Shown here piece after piece: positions 7,474 to 15,180 of a stretch of DNA of 20,277 nucleotides. The stretch is from CAYOKT01 sp964404605. GTDB taxonomy: Bacteria; Electryoneota; Electryoneia; Electryoneales; Electryoneaceae. The stretch is from NCBI GenBank assembly GCA_964404605.1, contig CAYOKT010000052.1, positions 1-20,277 of the forward strand, in the 5' to 3' direction. The notes under the pieces are model-generated. The model made no database searches. It saw nothing but the letters and a program-made list of their open reading frames with translations, and was not told the DNA's origin. The position numbers and the translations under genes were made by a program. The first letter of the stretch is position 1, and each line of letters opens with the position of its first letter.

Positions 7474-8472
7474 TCAGGGCAACAGCCCGTCCAGCTTATC
7501 GTTCAGGTCGTCGGTGGTGGTTGCGCCGAAGCGGTCGCGGATGATTCCCCCGCCGTCGATGAGAAAGTTGGTCGGCGCCTGGACGACCTCGTAGCTCATG
7601 TCAACCTGTCCGGTGTTGAAGAGCAGGGGGAAGCTCAGCCCGAGCTCCTCCCGGATGGTCGCGAACTCCTCGGGCCCGTCGTTGTACCATCCCGTGTTGA
7701 CCGAGAGCAGGCGGAACCCCTCCTCCGCGCGCTGCTGGAAAACCTGCTCCAGCGCGGGGAACTCCTCGCGGCAGGGCGGACAGTTGAAAAACCAGAAGTT
7801 GACCAAGACCACCCGCCCGCGGAACTGCCCGAGGCTGAGTGTATCCCCCGCATCGGTGGGCAGGAGGAAATCCGGAGCGAGCTGATCCAGCCTCGGACCC
7901 GTTACCGCCTCCTCGAACGAGAAGGAGATGTCGTAAAACTCCCCGGCGATGATGTCGAGGGAAACCAGGGAAGGTTCGAGAGTGCGGTACCCGGGCACCA
8001 GCGCGCTCATCGTGTACCCCCCGGGCGGAAGGAGGACCGGCGCGGGCGGTGTGACCGAAATGAACTGCTCGTCGACGATGATCCGTGCATCCGGCTGGTC
8101 CACCGTCACAGTCACCGTGCCGTTGTACTCGCTCGACGTGTCGGGGCTGGCGAAGGTGAAGACGACAGTGGTCGTGTCCGGGGGGAAAACCGCGGCGTTC
8201 GTTTCGCGGGGCGGGTAGCCGCGTCCCGGCCGCAGCTCGATGGTGTATTCGCCCGCCTTGAGCCCATCCACAACCAGGGGAGTGCCGCCCGTCTGGGGGA
8301 CGCCGTTCAGCTTGACTGTCCCCCCGAGAATCGGCTCGGACGCCGTGGTGTCGACCGCCCGGACCCCGATCGCTCCGAGTGATGGTTCCTCGGTCTCCTC
8401 GATGGAACACCCGAGCAGTCCGATCACGAAGACGAAAGCCAACCCGAATCCGATCCAGCGTATCCCGTTCAT
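7474..8472 (-). CDS. Lipoprotein with PEGA-like modules and a TlpA-type thioredoxin domain
   Basis: This is a 332-residue membrane-anchored extracytoplasmic thiol protein. The signal sequence has a hydrophobic core (about 5-20) and lipobox LLGC, giving lipidated C22. Residues about 33-185 are beta-rich with repeated G-x-Y-T segments (LKAGEYTIELRPG at 71-83; PPGGYTMSALVPGYRTLEP at 149-167), as in PEGA and related carbohydrate-binding-like or carboxypeptidase-regulatory modules. Residues 197-332 form an AhpC/TSA-TlpA domain with redox motif CPPC at 231-234 and the cis-proline P300 in QAPTNFLID. The likely role is disulfide reduction or cytochrome/oxidative maintenance outside the cytosol, with the PEGA part as spacer or surface binder (inference). 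The ATG at 8472 is 48 bp after the upstream RHH-like gene. Confidence 0.88.
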   Translation of the reverse strand: MNGIRWIGFGLAFVFVIGLLGCSIEETEEPSLGAIGVRAVDTTASEPILGGTVKLNGVPQTGGTPLVVDGLKAGEYTIELRPGRGYPPRETNAAVFPPDTTTVVFTFASPDTSSEYNGTVTVTVDQPDARIIVDEQFISVTPPAPVLLPPGGYTMSALVPGYRTLEPSLVSLDIIAGEFYDISFSFEEAVTGPRLDQLAPDFLLPTDAGDTLSLGQFRGRVVLVNFWFFNCPPCREEFPALEQVFQQRAEEGFRLLSVNTGWYNDGPEEFATIREELGLSFPLLFNTGQVDMSYEVVQAPTNFLIDGGGIIRDRFGATTTDDLNDKLDGLLP

Positions 8473-8520
8473 ATCTCGTCTTGTGCTTTGCCCCCGCGCA
8501 GGGTGCGGTTGGAGGTGCGA

Positions 8521-8964
8521 TTAAGCTTTCTCACTCTCGGGGAACGGTTCCCCCTGTTCCTCCGCGAGGTTGCGGAGTTCATCGCGAATCTGCTGTATCT
8601 CCCGGATTTTCTGCTCGATATGATCGAAGAGTTCCTTGCGGGAAGCGATGCCCTCGGCGATCAGGTAGGCGGCCGCCTCGCTGCGGCTCTTGAACAGGCC
8701 GGCTTCCTTGAGGTTCGAAATCTTCTCCAGCGATTCGCTGTTGACCCGGACCATGAGGACGTGCTCGCGCGCGTCCAGCGCGCCGCGAACGATGGCCGAA
8801 ACACTTCCCGCCCCGGTGCTCAGCCCCTTCGCGACCTTCCCGGCGACGCGTATAACCTTGTCGCCGAGCGGCGGGATCGCTTCTGTCTCGTCCGGGTATT
8901 CCCCGGCCGGCGGCACGTCCGAGGAGGCTTCAAGGACGTCATTCCCAGGTTCCATGTCACTCAT
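8521..8964 (-). CDS. Ribbon-helix-helix-like hypothetical protein
   Basis: I do not recognise a named family. The 147-residue protein has an acidic, disordered-looking first 35 residues. A strand-helix-helix follows: VLMVRV at 69-74, a helix from about 77 to 87, then FKSRSEAAAYLIAEGI at 91-106. This resembles CopG/Arc-type ribbon-helix-helix dimerisation and DNA-binding cores. A charged helical tail, probably coiled coil, spans 108-136. The ATG at 8964 is preceded by GGGAG at 7-nt spacing, and a good sigma70 promoter lies upstream. It is first in a minus-strand run with the PEGA-thioredoxin lipoprotein. It could be an autoregulator of that run or a nucleoid/partition-type protein. No toxin partner is present, so an antitoxin role is not supported. 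Confidence 0.72.
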   Translation of the reverse strand: MSDMEPGNDVLEASSDVPPAGEYPDETEAIPPLGDKVIRVAGKVAKGLSTGAGSVSAIVRGALDAREHVLMVRVNSESLEKISNLKEAGLFKSRSEAAAYLIAEGIASRKELFDHIEQKIREIQQIRDELRNLAEEQGEPFPESEKA

Positions 8965-9047
8965 CGTTTCGCTCCCATATGATGGTACGTTCGCGCGCCC
9001 GGCGGTGAGCCGCCGCGGCGCGGCAGGGGAATCTTGACACGAGAAAG

Positions 9048-9076
9048 AAAATACCGAAGTGCGGGCGGTTTGCCAA
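9048..9076 (-). promoter_or_regulatory. Sigma70-like promoter for the RHH-like gene and following genes
   Basis: On the minus strand, TTGGCA (9076-9071) is separated by exactly 17 bp from TATTTT (9053-9048). Transcription would begin near 9041, giving a leader of about 77 nt before the ATG at 8964. It lies in the 147-bp spacer after the helicase stop and marks the start of the minus-strand run that includes the lipoprotein and probably the transporter and lipA. Confidence 0.5.
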
Positions 9077-9111
9077 GAGTCGCCCTCCTCTCCCGGCCGA
9101 TGCGCCGGCGG

Positions 9112-11442
9112 TCAGCTCGTCCCCCGGCCGGCGAGGAGTGATTCGAGTTCCTCGAGGGTGGCGGCGACGGGGCTCTCCCTCCACTCCGGGGGCAGCTCCG
9201 CCGCCAGGCCGGGCTCGACGAAACGCCGGCCGATCAGCAGGATGACACCCTGCTGATTCTCGTTGCGAACCAGCCGCCCGGCCGCCTGTTGCACGCGGAT
9301 CAGGCCGGGGTGCAGGTAAGCGCGTTGAAACCCGCGCCCCTCCCCGGATTCATGTTCACGAAGCAGCTCGCGGCGGGGTGAGACCTGGGGAAGCCCCGGT
9401 CCGACGACCGCGATGCCGTCGAGTTCCATCTCCGGCCAGCCGGTCCCCTCGGCGAGTTTTCCCCCCAGGGTCGCGAGGAGAAGGGTCGGCCCGCCGCCCG
9501 GTCCGCCCGCCCTCATGAGATGGTGAAGGGGGATTCCCTCGGTCGCTGTCATGATCCTCAGGGTCGAGTCGTGGAGTTGCGCTTCGGTCGCGCGGAGGTA
9601 GTCGCGGGAGGGGAAAAAGGCCAGCCAGACGCCCCCGGTGGCCGTCGCCGCCGTGCTCAGAACCCGCGCGAGAGCGGGCTCGTCCCCTTCCCGGTCCCGG
9701 AAACGGGTCGACACCCCGGAATACCGGATAACCCTCCTCTGTTCGGGGTCAAAGGGATCGCCGAAGGTGAGCACATCCGTGCCTTCAGCCGGGAGCCCGA
9801 GTTCCTCGAGGAAGTACGCCGGGGGTGACAGGGTGGCGGAGAAGGCGATGGCGCAGCGGGTCTCCCTCCAGCGCCGCGCGAGCACCCGGCCCGGCTCGAG
9901 AAGCTCCCAGCAGAACCCTCCGTCCGCGCGGTCGAGGAAGGCCGCCCAGCCCTCCGCACTCCGCATCACCTCCACGGCGCGGAGTACGGCGTCCATCGCC
10001 GACAGGGCGCCCGCGGGAAGCTGCTCGGGTGGGAGGAGGCGCAGCGCCTCCGCGAGGGGTTCGAGAACCTCGAGCAACCCCTCGCCTGAGGGGTCCACTC
10101 GCTCGTAGCGGGGAAGATCCTCCCCGCCGTCGTCGTGGAGGCGGGCGGTCATCTCCTCGGCGGCCTCTTCCGCGAGTTTCGCCGCCCCCCGGGCGAAGGG
10201 CGCCTCGCACGCCGGCAGCTCCTCGGAGAGGACCCGCAGGGAGGGGACGTTCAGGCACACGGCCCGCCGGTCGCGGATGCGGTCGGGCAGCCCGTGCGCC
10301 TCATCCACCAGCAGGATGATATCCGGCTGTCCGCCCGACCGCGAGAACCAGCCCGGCGGCGACCACTCCGGGTCGGCGAGCAGATTGTGGTCTCCGATGA
10401 GCAGGTCCGCATGACGCGCCGCCTCGAGCTGCACCCGGCGGGGGCAGAGTCCATGCCGCGCGGCGGCCTCGCGCAGCATGGCGCCCGTGAGCACCCTCTC
10501 CCCGCCGAGGAGCGCGGTCAACCACTCCGGGGGATCGTAGGGGTCGGGGGCGGCGGTCCGCTCGGGGTGGGGCAGGCAGGTCGTCTCGTGATCGGGGCAC
10601 AGGGTTTCCCCGGCGGTGAGCACCAGCGCCCGGCCGCGCGCCGCCGGTGGGACGGCGTCGTCGAGCAGCCGGACGCGGTCGGGCTGCTGCGCCGTGCGGG
10701 AGGTGGCGAAGGCGAGCCGCAAGCGGTTCCGGGCGCACTCCCGGAGCGCCCCGAGCAGCAGGGGCGCGGTCTTGCCGCTGCCCGGGGGCGCGGAGAGGAG
10801 GAGATGACGCCGGCCGGTGACCGCCTTGTGCACCGCCTCCTCCATCTCCCGCTGGCCGGGCCGCAACGTGGGGAAGGGAATGACGATCCGCTCCGCGGAC
10901 CGCGCGCGGCGGTGAAGCCGCTTCTCCCGCTGCCGGTGGAAGCGGGCGATCCGCTCGACGCGCCGGAGAAGCTCTTCCTCGAAGCCCGCTTCCGGCTCGA
11001 CCGGCACCTCGCGCGTCTCGCCGGTGAGCACCGACACGAGGGTCACCCTGCCGGCTGCGGGTACGCCGAGGCTTCGCCGGGCGATCCAGGCGTAGATGGC
11101 GGCCTGCATCCGGTGGGAGGGATAGGGGAGCGATTCTTCCGCAGGGTCGAGCACGCCCTTCACCTCTTCGATCCGGGTCTCGCCGTCCTCCGTCCACATC
11201 CCGTCGATGCGGGCGTGCAGGTGCACCCGGAGTCCCCCTGCCCGCCACGAGCAGGAGAGCGGCACTTCGCGGCGGAAGTCCCGGATGGCGGCCGCGCGCC
11301 GCTCGGCGAGGAGTTCGTGCGCCCGGCGCCCCCCTTCCGTGCCGCCCAGCCTCCCCCCCGGGTCGGACGATCGCTCCACCCAGAGGAGATCGCCCACCGA
11401 GAGGTCCAGCCTCTTTCGCTTCGGATCGTAGCGCGGAGGCAC
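9112..11442 (-). CDS. DinG/XPD-family SF2 helicase with N-terminal PD-(D/E)XK nuclease-like domain
   Basis: This is a 776-residue predicted ATP-dependent 5'-3' DNA helicase. Residues about 40-125 look like a Cas4-type PD-(D/E)XK fold: D80 in HARIDG, then E93 and K95 in IEEVKG, then Q113 and Y117. The helicase core is complete: APPGSGKT 218-225, DEAH 380-383, FSATLSP 534-540, GGKLAEGTGWP about 660-670, and QQAAGRLVR 718-726. The segment where XPD/DinG proteins hold a four-cysteine iron-sulfur cluster has only C282, C289 and C333. The third expected cysteine is absent (HPERTAAPD at 292-300). GTG 11442 has GGAGG 6 nt upstream. The gene starts 13 bp after the glycosyltransferase stop, implying co-translation. 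The role is probably DNA repair; no defence genes adjoin it. Confidence 0.9.
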   Translation of the reverse strand: MPPRYDPKRKRLDLSVGDLLWVERSSDPGGRLGGTEGGRRAHELLAERRAAAIRDFRREVPLSCSWRAGGLRVHLHARIDGMWTEDGETRIEEVKGVLDPAEESLPYPSHRMQAAIYAWIARRSLGVPAAGRVTLVSVLTGETREVPVEPEAGFEEELLRRVERIARFHRQREKRLHRRARSAERIVIPFPTLRPGQREMEEAVHKAVTGRRHLLLSAPPGSGKTAPLLLGALRECARNRLRLAFATSRTAQQPDRVRLLDDAVPPAARGRALVLTAGETLCPDHETTCLPHPERTAAPDPYDPPEWLTALLGGERVLTGAMLREAAARHGLCPRRVQLEAARHADLLIGDHNLLADPEWSPPGWFSRSGGQPDIILLVDEAHGLPDRIRDRRAVCLNVPSLRVLSEELPACEAPFARGAAKLAEEAAEEMTARLHDDGGEDLPRYERVDPSGEGLLEVLEPLAEALRLLPPEQLPAGALSAMDAVLRAVEVMRSAEGWAAFLDRADGGFCWELLEPGRVLARRWRETRCAIAFSATLSPPAYFLEELGLPAEGTDVLTFGDPFDPEQRRVIRYSGVSTRFRDREGDEPALARVLSTAATATGGVWLAFFPSRDYLRATEAQLHDSTLRIMTATEGIPLHHLMRAGGPGGGPTLLLATLGGKLAEGTGWPEMELDGIAVVGPGLPQVSPRRELLREHESGEGRGFQRAYLHPGLIRVQQAAGRLVRNENQQGVILLIGRRFVEPGLAAELPPEWRESPVAATLEELESLLAGRGTS

Positions 11443-11455
11443 GGCCGTCCTCCGT

Positions 11456-12475
11456 TCAGAGGGGTTCGCCGCGGGAGAGGCGCTCGTAGAGCCCGCGGCT
11501 TTTTTCGTTCAACTTGGGGGATTTCGACCAGACGTGATACGCCTTCCGCACTTCCTTTCGGATGGCATCGATCCCGGCGATGCGGTCCTGCACGCGGCTC
11601 GCCAACCGCGCCGGCTCCAGCCATTCGGCCACCTGTTGCATCCGGTCCCGGCAGAGGTGGTTGCCGAGGACTTCCCGCTGGCCCTCCCAGGCGATGGTCG
11701 AACGCTCCTCTTCGTGCTCGAGGTAATCCACCACGAGCCGGGCGGCCTGCTCGACATTCCACGGCTCGAACAGGCGCAGGTGCCGGCCGTCGGTGAAAAG
11801 TTCGTCGATCCCCGGCACACGGTCCGTCAGGAGCATCGCCCCGCAGTGCATCGCCTCGAACACCCGGAAGTTGATTTCATGGTGTGATGAGTGGTTGACG
11901 ACGATCTTGGCGCGGGAGAAAACCGACCGATAGGCGCCGGTCAGCAACTCGATTCTGCACCGTTCGCGCAGCGCATGGAAAAACCCGCGCCGCTCCGCAT
12001 GCAGCTCCGGGTCCAGGCTGCCGATGAACACGGAATCAAGGGTCCGCTTTTTCGCCCGCGGCGGCGGGGCGGACGGGGCATAGAGGGGGAGAAACCGGAT
12101 TTCTCCATGCCGGTTGACCGGCGTGAACAGCTCCCGGTAGGTCGGCTGGGCGATGAGCAGCAGGTCGAACGCGGCGCAGTAGTGCTCGTGCCACTGGTGG
12201 ATATGGCTGTCGATGGCGTACCAGACCAGGGGAATGTCGATCTCTTCGAGCCCGTAGAGCCAGGGCGGCAGGGACTCGTCCCCGACGAAGACCGCGTCCG
12301 CCTCGAACCCGGACTCCCGGGCGAGAGCGACCAGTCCCGGAGCGTTGTACAGCGCCGGGGGCAGGTTCAGGTCCGCGGTATCGTTCTCAATCCTGATGAC
12401 GAAGGTGCGGATGTCGAAGTGCCGGGCTTCGCGAAACACCCAGGGGTTGCCGAGAACCAGCACTCGGAGGGCCAT
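11456..12475 (-). CDS. CgeB-like glycosyltransferase (GT-B, group 1-like)
   Basis: This is a 339-residue cytosolic protein. The C-terminal donor-binding block is clear: INFRVFEAMHCGAMLLTDRV at 201-220 with the sugar-nucleotide glutamate E207, preceded by the stretch AKIVVNHSSHHE at 189-200. The N-terminal half has the expected Rossmann-like strands (RVLVLGNPWVF; LLLIAQPTYRELF at 105-117). CgeB relatives make spore or surface polysaccharides, but donor and acceptor cannot be told here. ATG 12475 has GAGG at 6-nt spacing. It sits 45 bp after the gamma-glutamyltransferase stop and 13 bp before the helicase. An odd functional mixture, so the neighbours give little help. No other polysaccharide genes are nearby. 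Confidence 0.83.
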   Translation of the reverse strand: MALRVLVLGNPWVFREARHFDIRTFVIRIENDTADLNLPPALYNAPGLVALARESGFEADAVFVGDESLPPWLYGLEEIDIPLVWYAIDSHIHQWHEHYCAAFDLLLIAQPTYRELFTPVNRHGEIRFLPLYAPSAPPPRAKKRTLDSVFIGSLDPELHAERRGFFHALRERCRIELLTGAYRSVFSRAKIVVNHSSHHEINFRVFEAMHCGAMLLTDRVPGIDELFTDGRHLRLFEPWNVEQAARLVVDYLEHEEERSTIAWEGQREVLGNHLCRDRMQQVAEWLEPARLASRVQDRIAGIDAIRKEVRKAYHVWSKSPKLNEKSRGLYERLSRGEPL

Positions 12476-12520
12476 GGTCAGCCTCGTTCGCTGCGCCGCG
12501 GGGCGCCGGGTTCATCCATC

Positions 12521-14284
12521 TCAGGGCACTCCCGCCGCCGACCCCCCGGCGCGGGGATCCGCCCCTCCGAACATCATCCCGGTCTCCGGGTCCCGCATCA
12601 CACCCTGCACCGCGCTGCCGGTGGGGCGGTAGAGCAGGGTATGCCCCATGGCGTGCAGCGTGCTCGCGCAATCGGGGGAGATGTCCAGGTCCAGGAGCAG
12701 GTAGTCCGGTTTCCACTGGTGATGGATGCGGGGATCGGAGACGGCGTTCTGGATGTCCGCACCGAAATCGATCACGTTGAGGATCACCTGGAGGGTGCCG
12801 GTGATGATACGCGGGCCGCCGGCTGCTCCCACGGCCATGAACGGCTTCCCATCGAGGAGGATCAGCGTGGGAGTCATGCTCGAGAGCGGCCGTTTCCCGG
12901 GCGCGATCGCGTTCGCCTCGCTCCCCACGAGGCCGTAGAAGTTCGGGTAGCCGGGGCGGAGGGAGAAATCATCCATCGTGTTGTTGAGGAAGATGCCCGT
13001 GTTCCCGAGAATCACCCCGCTGCCGAACCAGGTGTTGACCGAGGAGGTGAGAGCCACCATGTTCCCCCAGCGGTCGATGATGGAGAGATGGCTCGTGTGC
13101 CCCCGGCCGAAACCGCTGGTGTCCGCCTCCTCGTAGGCGCGGGGATCGCCCGGCCCCTTCACCTTCCGCGCCCACAGGTCCGGGATCCGGTCGCGCAGCT
13201 CGGCGGCGTACTCCTTGCTGGTCAGCCCGCGCACCGGAACGTCGTAGAACGCCGGGTCGCCGAGGTATTCCGCCCGGTCGGCGAACGCCGCCTCCATCAC
13301 CTCCGCCAGGTGATGGTAATACCGCGCGGAATATCGCCCGAACTGGGGGAGGTCCCAACCCTCGAGGATGTTCAGCATCTGCACGAGGTGCACGCCCCCC
13401 GAAGAGGGGGGCGGCATCGAGAAGATGTCGTACCCGCGGTAGGTTCCATGCACCGGTTCACGGATCTCGACCCTGTATCCCGCGAGGTCCTCGAGGGTGA
13501 TCAAGCCGCCGTGCTCCGCCATGTACCGGGCGATTTCACGGGCGGTTTCGCCCTCGTAGAACTCCCTCGCGCCGTCTTGCGCGATGCGCTTCAGGGTTCT
13601 CGCGAGGTCGGCCTGGACGAGGATGTCACCGGCGCGGTAGGTCGTCCCGTCCGGTTTCAACATCACCTTCCGGGTCGTTTCGAAGCGCTCGAAAAGGGGC
13701 TGCGAGACGGCGTACACTTCCTCATCGCGCGGGGTGACCAGAAAGCCCTCCCCGGCGGCGCGGATCGCGTCCCGGAGGAGACGGGGGCGGCGAAGGGTGG
13801 CGAAATGCTCGAAGATGTATTCCCGCGCCGCCACCGAGCCGGGCACGCCGCCGGAGAGCACCCCGGCGCTCGACAGGCCGGGAATCACCGCCCCCGCGCT
13901 GTCGAGGTACATTTCCCGCGTCGCCGCGGCGGGCGCCGTTTCGCGGCCGTCGACCGTGAGCACCTCGCCCGTGTCCGCCCGGCGGATGACCCAGAACTCC
14001 CCTCCCCCGAGGCCGAGGCTGTAGCCCGTCACAACGTCGAGGGTATACACCGCCGCGAGGGCGGCGTCCATCGCGTTGCCGCCCTCCTGAAGCACCCGGA
14101 GCGCCGCCTCGGTGGCCAGCGGGTGGGCGGTGGCGACGATGCCGTTTCTGCCCCAGGCCGGGTCCGCCGAGGCGGCCCGCAGTACGCCGGGGAGCAGCAG
14201 GAAGAAAAACGCGAGAAACGGTATCATTGCATCGCGAAGAATGTGCCTTGCCGGACGCCCGACCCCGCCGCTCACCCTGCTCAT
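12521..14284 (-). CDS. ggt: Gamma-glutamyltransferase, exported (Ntn hydrolase)
   Basis: It hydrolyses or transfers the gamma-glutamyl group of glutathione and related peptides outside the cytosol. The protein has 587 residues, normal for the family. Autocatalytic cleavage before T397 (GHTSHLSI, 395-402) would yield large and small subunits. R114 in VDGRETAP binds the gamma-glutamyl carboxylate. IFLNNTMDDFS and PLSSMTPT are further family hallmarks. The start at ATG 14284 is set by AGAGG 5 nt upstream. This gives an unusually long arginine-rich n-region (about 20 residues) before the hydrophobic core IPFLAFFFLLLPGVL and a likely cleavage after AASA (residue 40). ATG 14227 would give a compact signal peptide but lacks a ribosome site. 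It is divergent from the deoxynucleoside kinase gene. Confidence 0.95.
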   Translation of the reverse strand: MSRVSGGVGRPARHILRDAMIPFLAFFFLLLPGVLRAASADPAWGRNGIVATAHPLATEAALRVLQEGGNAMDAALAAVYTLDVVTGYSLGLGGGEFWVIRRADTGEVLTVDGRETAPAAATREMYLDSAGAVIPGLSSAGVLSGGVPGSVAAREYIFEHFATLRRPRLLRDAIRAAGEGFLVTPRDEEVYAVSQPLFERFETTRKVMLKPDGTTYRAGDILVQADLARTLKRIAQDGAREFYEGETAREIARYMAEHGGLITLEDLAGYRVEIREPVHGTYRGYDIFSMPPPSSGGVHLVQMLNILEGWDLPQFGRYSARYYHHLAEVMEAAFADRAEYLGDPAFYDVPVRGLTSKEYAAELRDRIPDLWARKVKGPGDPRAYEEADTSGFGRGHTSHLSIIDRWGNMVALTSSVNTWFGSGVILGNTGIFLNNTMDDFSLRPGYPNFYGLVGSEANAIAPGKRPLSSMTPTLILLDGKPFMAVGAAGGPRIITGTLQVILNVIDFGADIQNAVSDPRIHHQWKPDYLLLDLDISPDCASTLHAMGHTLLYRPTGSAVQGVMRDPETGMMFGGADPRAGGSAAGVP

Positions 14285-14448
14285 TTCATCCTCTCCTCTC
14301 TCGTTGCGATGTTAAACGGAGGCAAGGTACGCCGAAGCCTATTTCCGTGCAAGCGGCTTCCCAGCCGCCCGAAAGGTGGAATCTCGGCGGGCAGGTTTGG
14401 AGTGGATGGCGCGTCTCTCGGCTCATGTGTGAGGGAACGACGGGTTCG

Positions 14449-14454
14449 TATATT
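14449..14454 (+). promoter_or_regulatory. Possible -10 element for the deoxynucleoside kinase gene
   Basis: TATATT stands out about 30 bp before the ATG at 14484, implying a short leader. I see no convincing -35 at 16-18 bp upstream, so this is weak. The 199-bp divergent spacer between ggt and this gene must contain promoters for both directions, but nothing else stood out. Confidence 0.2.
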
Positions 14455-14483
14455 CACAAGCTGAGAAAGCGGGAGACTCGTAG

Positions 14484-15107
14484 ATGAACCATTATATCGC
14501 CATCGCCGGAAATATCGGCGTCGGGAAAACCACCGTAACCCGCCTTGTCGCCGAACGCCTTGGCTGGAAAGCCTACTATGAACCGGTGATCGACAATCCG
14601 TATCTCGATGATTTTTATAAAGATATGGCTCGATGGAGCTTTCACCTGCAAGTGTACTTCCTCTCCAAGCGGTTCGAGGCGCAGCGGGAGATTTCCCAAT
14701 CCACCCAGAGTTGCATCCAGGACAGAACGATTTACGAGGATGTCGAGATCTTCGCGCGGACGCTGCACCTTCAGGGGTACATGACACCCCGTGATTTCGA
14801 GAACTACAGCGCCCTGTTCCATGCCATGGTCAGTTTCCTCCGCGCGCCGGACCTGATCGTCTACCTCCGGGCCGATGTGGACCAGCTTCTCGCCCGGATC
14901 AACGCGCGCGGGCGTGATTCGGAACGCGCCATCCGCCGCGATTATCTCACCGAACTGAACCACGCGTACGAGGGGTGGGCGGAACGGGCGACGAAGATCT
15001 GCCCGGTGACGATCCTGGATACGCATGATCTCGACCCGGACGGCGAGAACGGCGTGGCGGAGCGCATCGTGGAGTCGGTGCGCGAGCGTTTCGGGGTGAT
15101 GTTCTAA
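14484..15107 (+). CDS. Deoxynucleoside kinase (dGK/dAK/dCK family)
   Basis: It phosphorylates a salvaged deoxynucleoside with ATP to give the 5'-monophosphate. The 207 residues are normal for bacterial members. The P-loop GNIGVGKT lies at 9-16, and the catalytic-base region YYEP at 31-34 (E33). The substrate-contact stretch FHLQVYFLSKRF spans 53-64 (Q56), and QDRTIYED at 79-86 is the variant of the family's DRSIxED motif. The LID arginines lie in INARGRDSERAI. Base specificity (dG, dA or dC) cannot be read from the sequence. The ATG at 14484 has GGGAG at 8-nt spacing. It is first of three plus-strand genes (73 bp before the epimerase), which may form one transcript without obvious shared function. 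Confidence 0.92.
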   Translation: MNHYIAIAGNIGVGKTTVTRLVAERLGWKAYYEPVIDNPYLDDFYKDMARWSFHLQVYFLSKRFEAQREISQSTQSCIQDRTIYEDVEIFARTLHLQGYMTPRDFENYSALFHAMVSFLRAPDLIVYLRADVDQLLARINARGRDSERAIRRDYLTELNHAYEGWAERATKICPVTILDTHDLDPDGENGVAERIVESVRERFGVMF

Positions 15108-15180
15108 GGCGGTCGCGCCGTTTGTGCGGCCCAAGCCCGGAAACCGGGACGGGAGAGGCCCTATTACCGGGAACGGAGCG

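Noticed and set aside
6862..8382. Plus-strand 506-codon open frame opposite the transporter and lipoprotein
   Set aside because: It is an antisense shadow with no motif; the opposite strand has a lipobox, CPPC and transporter motifs.
8521..8964. Antitoxin of a toxin-antitoxin pair
   Set aside because: The RHH-like core would fit, but neither neighbour resembles a toxin and the protein is longer than usual for such antitoxins.
9112..11442. Part of an anti-phage defence island because of the Cas4-like nuclease plus helicase
   Set aside because: Neighbours are ggt, a glycosyltransferase and housekeeping genes; no other defence or mobile genes are visible.
10135..11796. Plus-strand 553-codon open frame opposite the helicase
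   Set aside because: It mirrors the helicase coding frame, is low-complexity and Arg/Gly/Pro-rich, and has no supported start or family.
11891..14464. Plus-strand 857-codon open frame opposite the glycosyltransferase and ggt
   Set aside because: It is a shadow of two clear enzymes on the other strand; its composition is rich in Arg, Gly, His and Pro with no domain motif.
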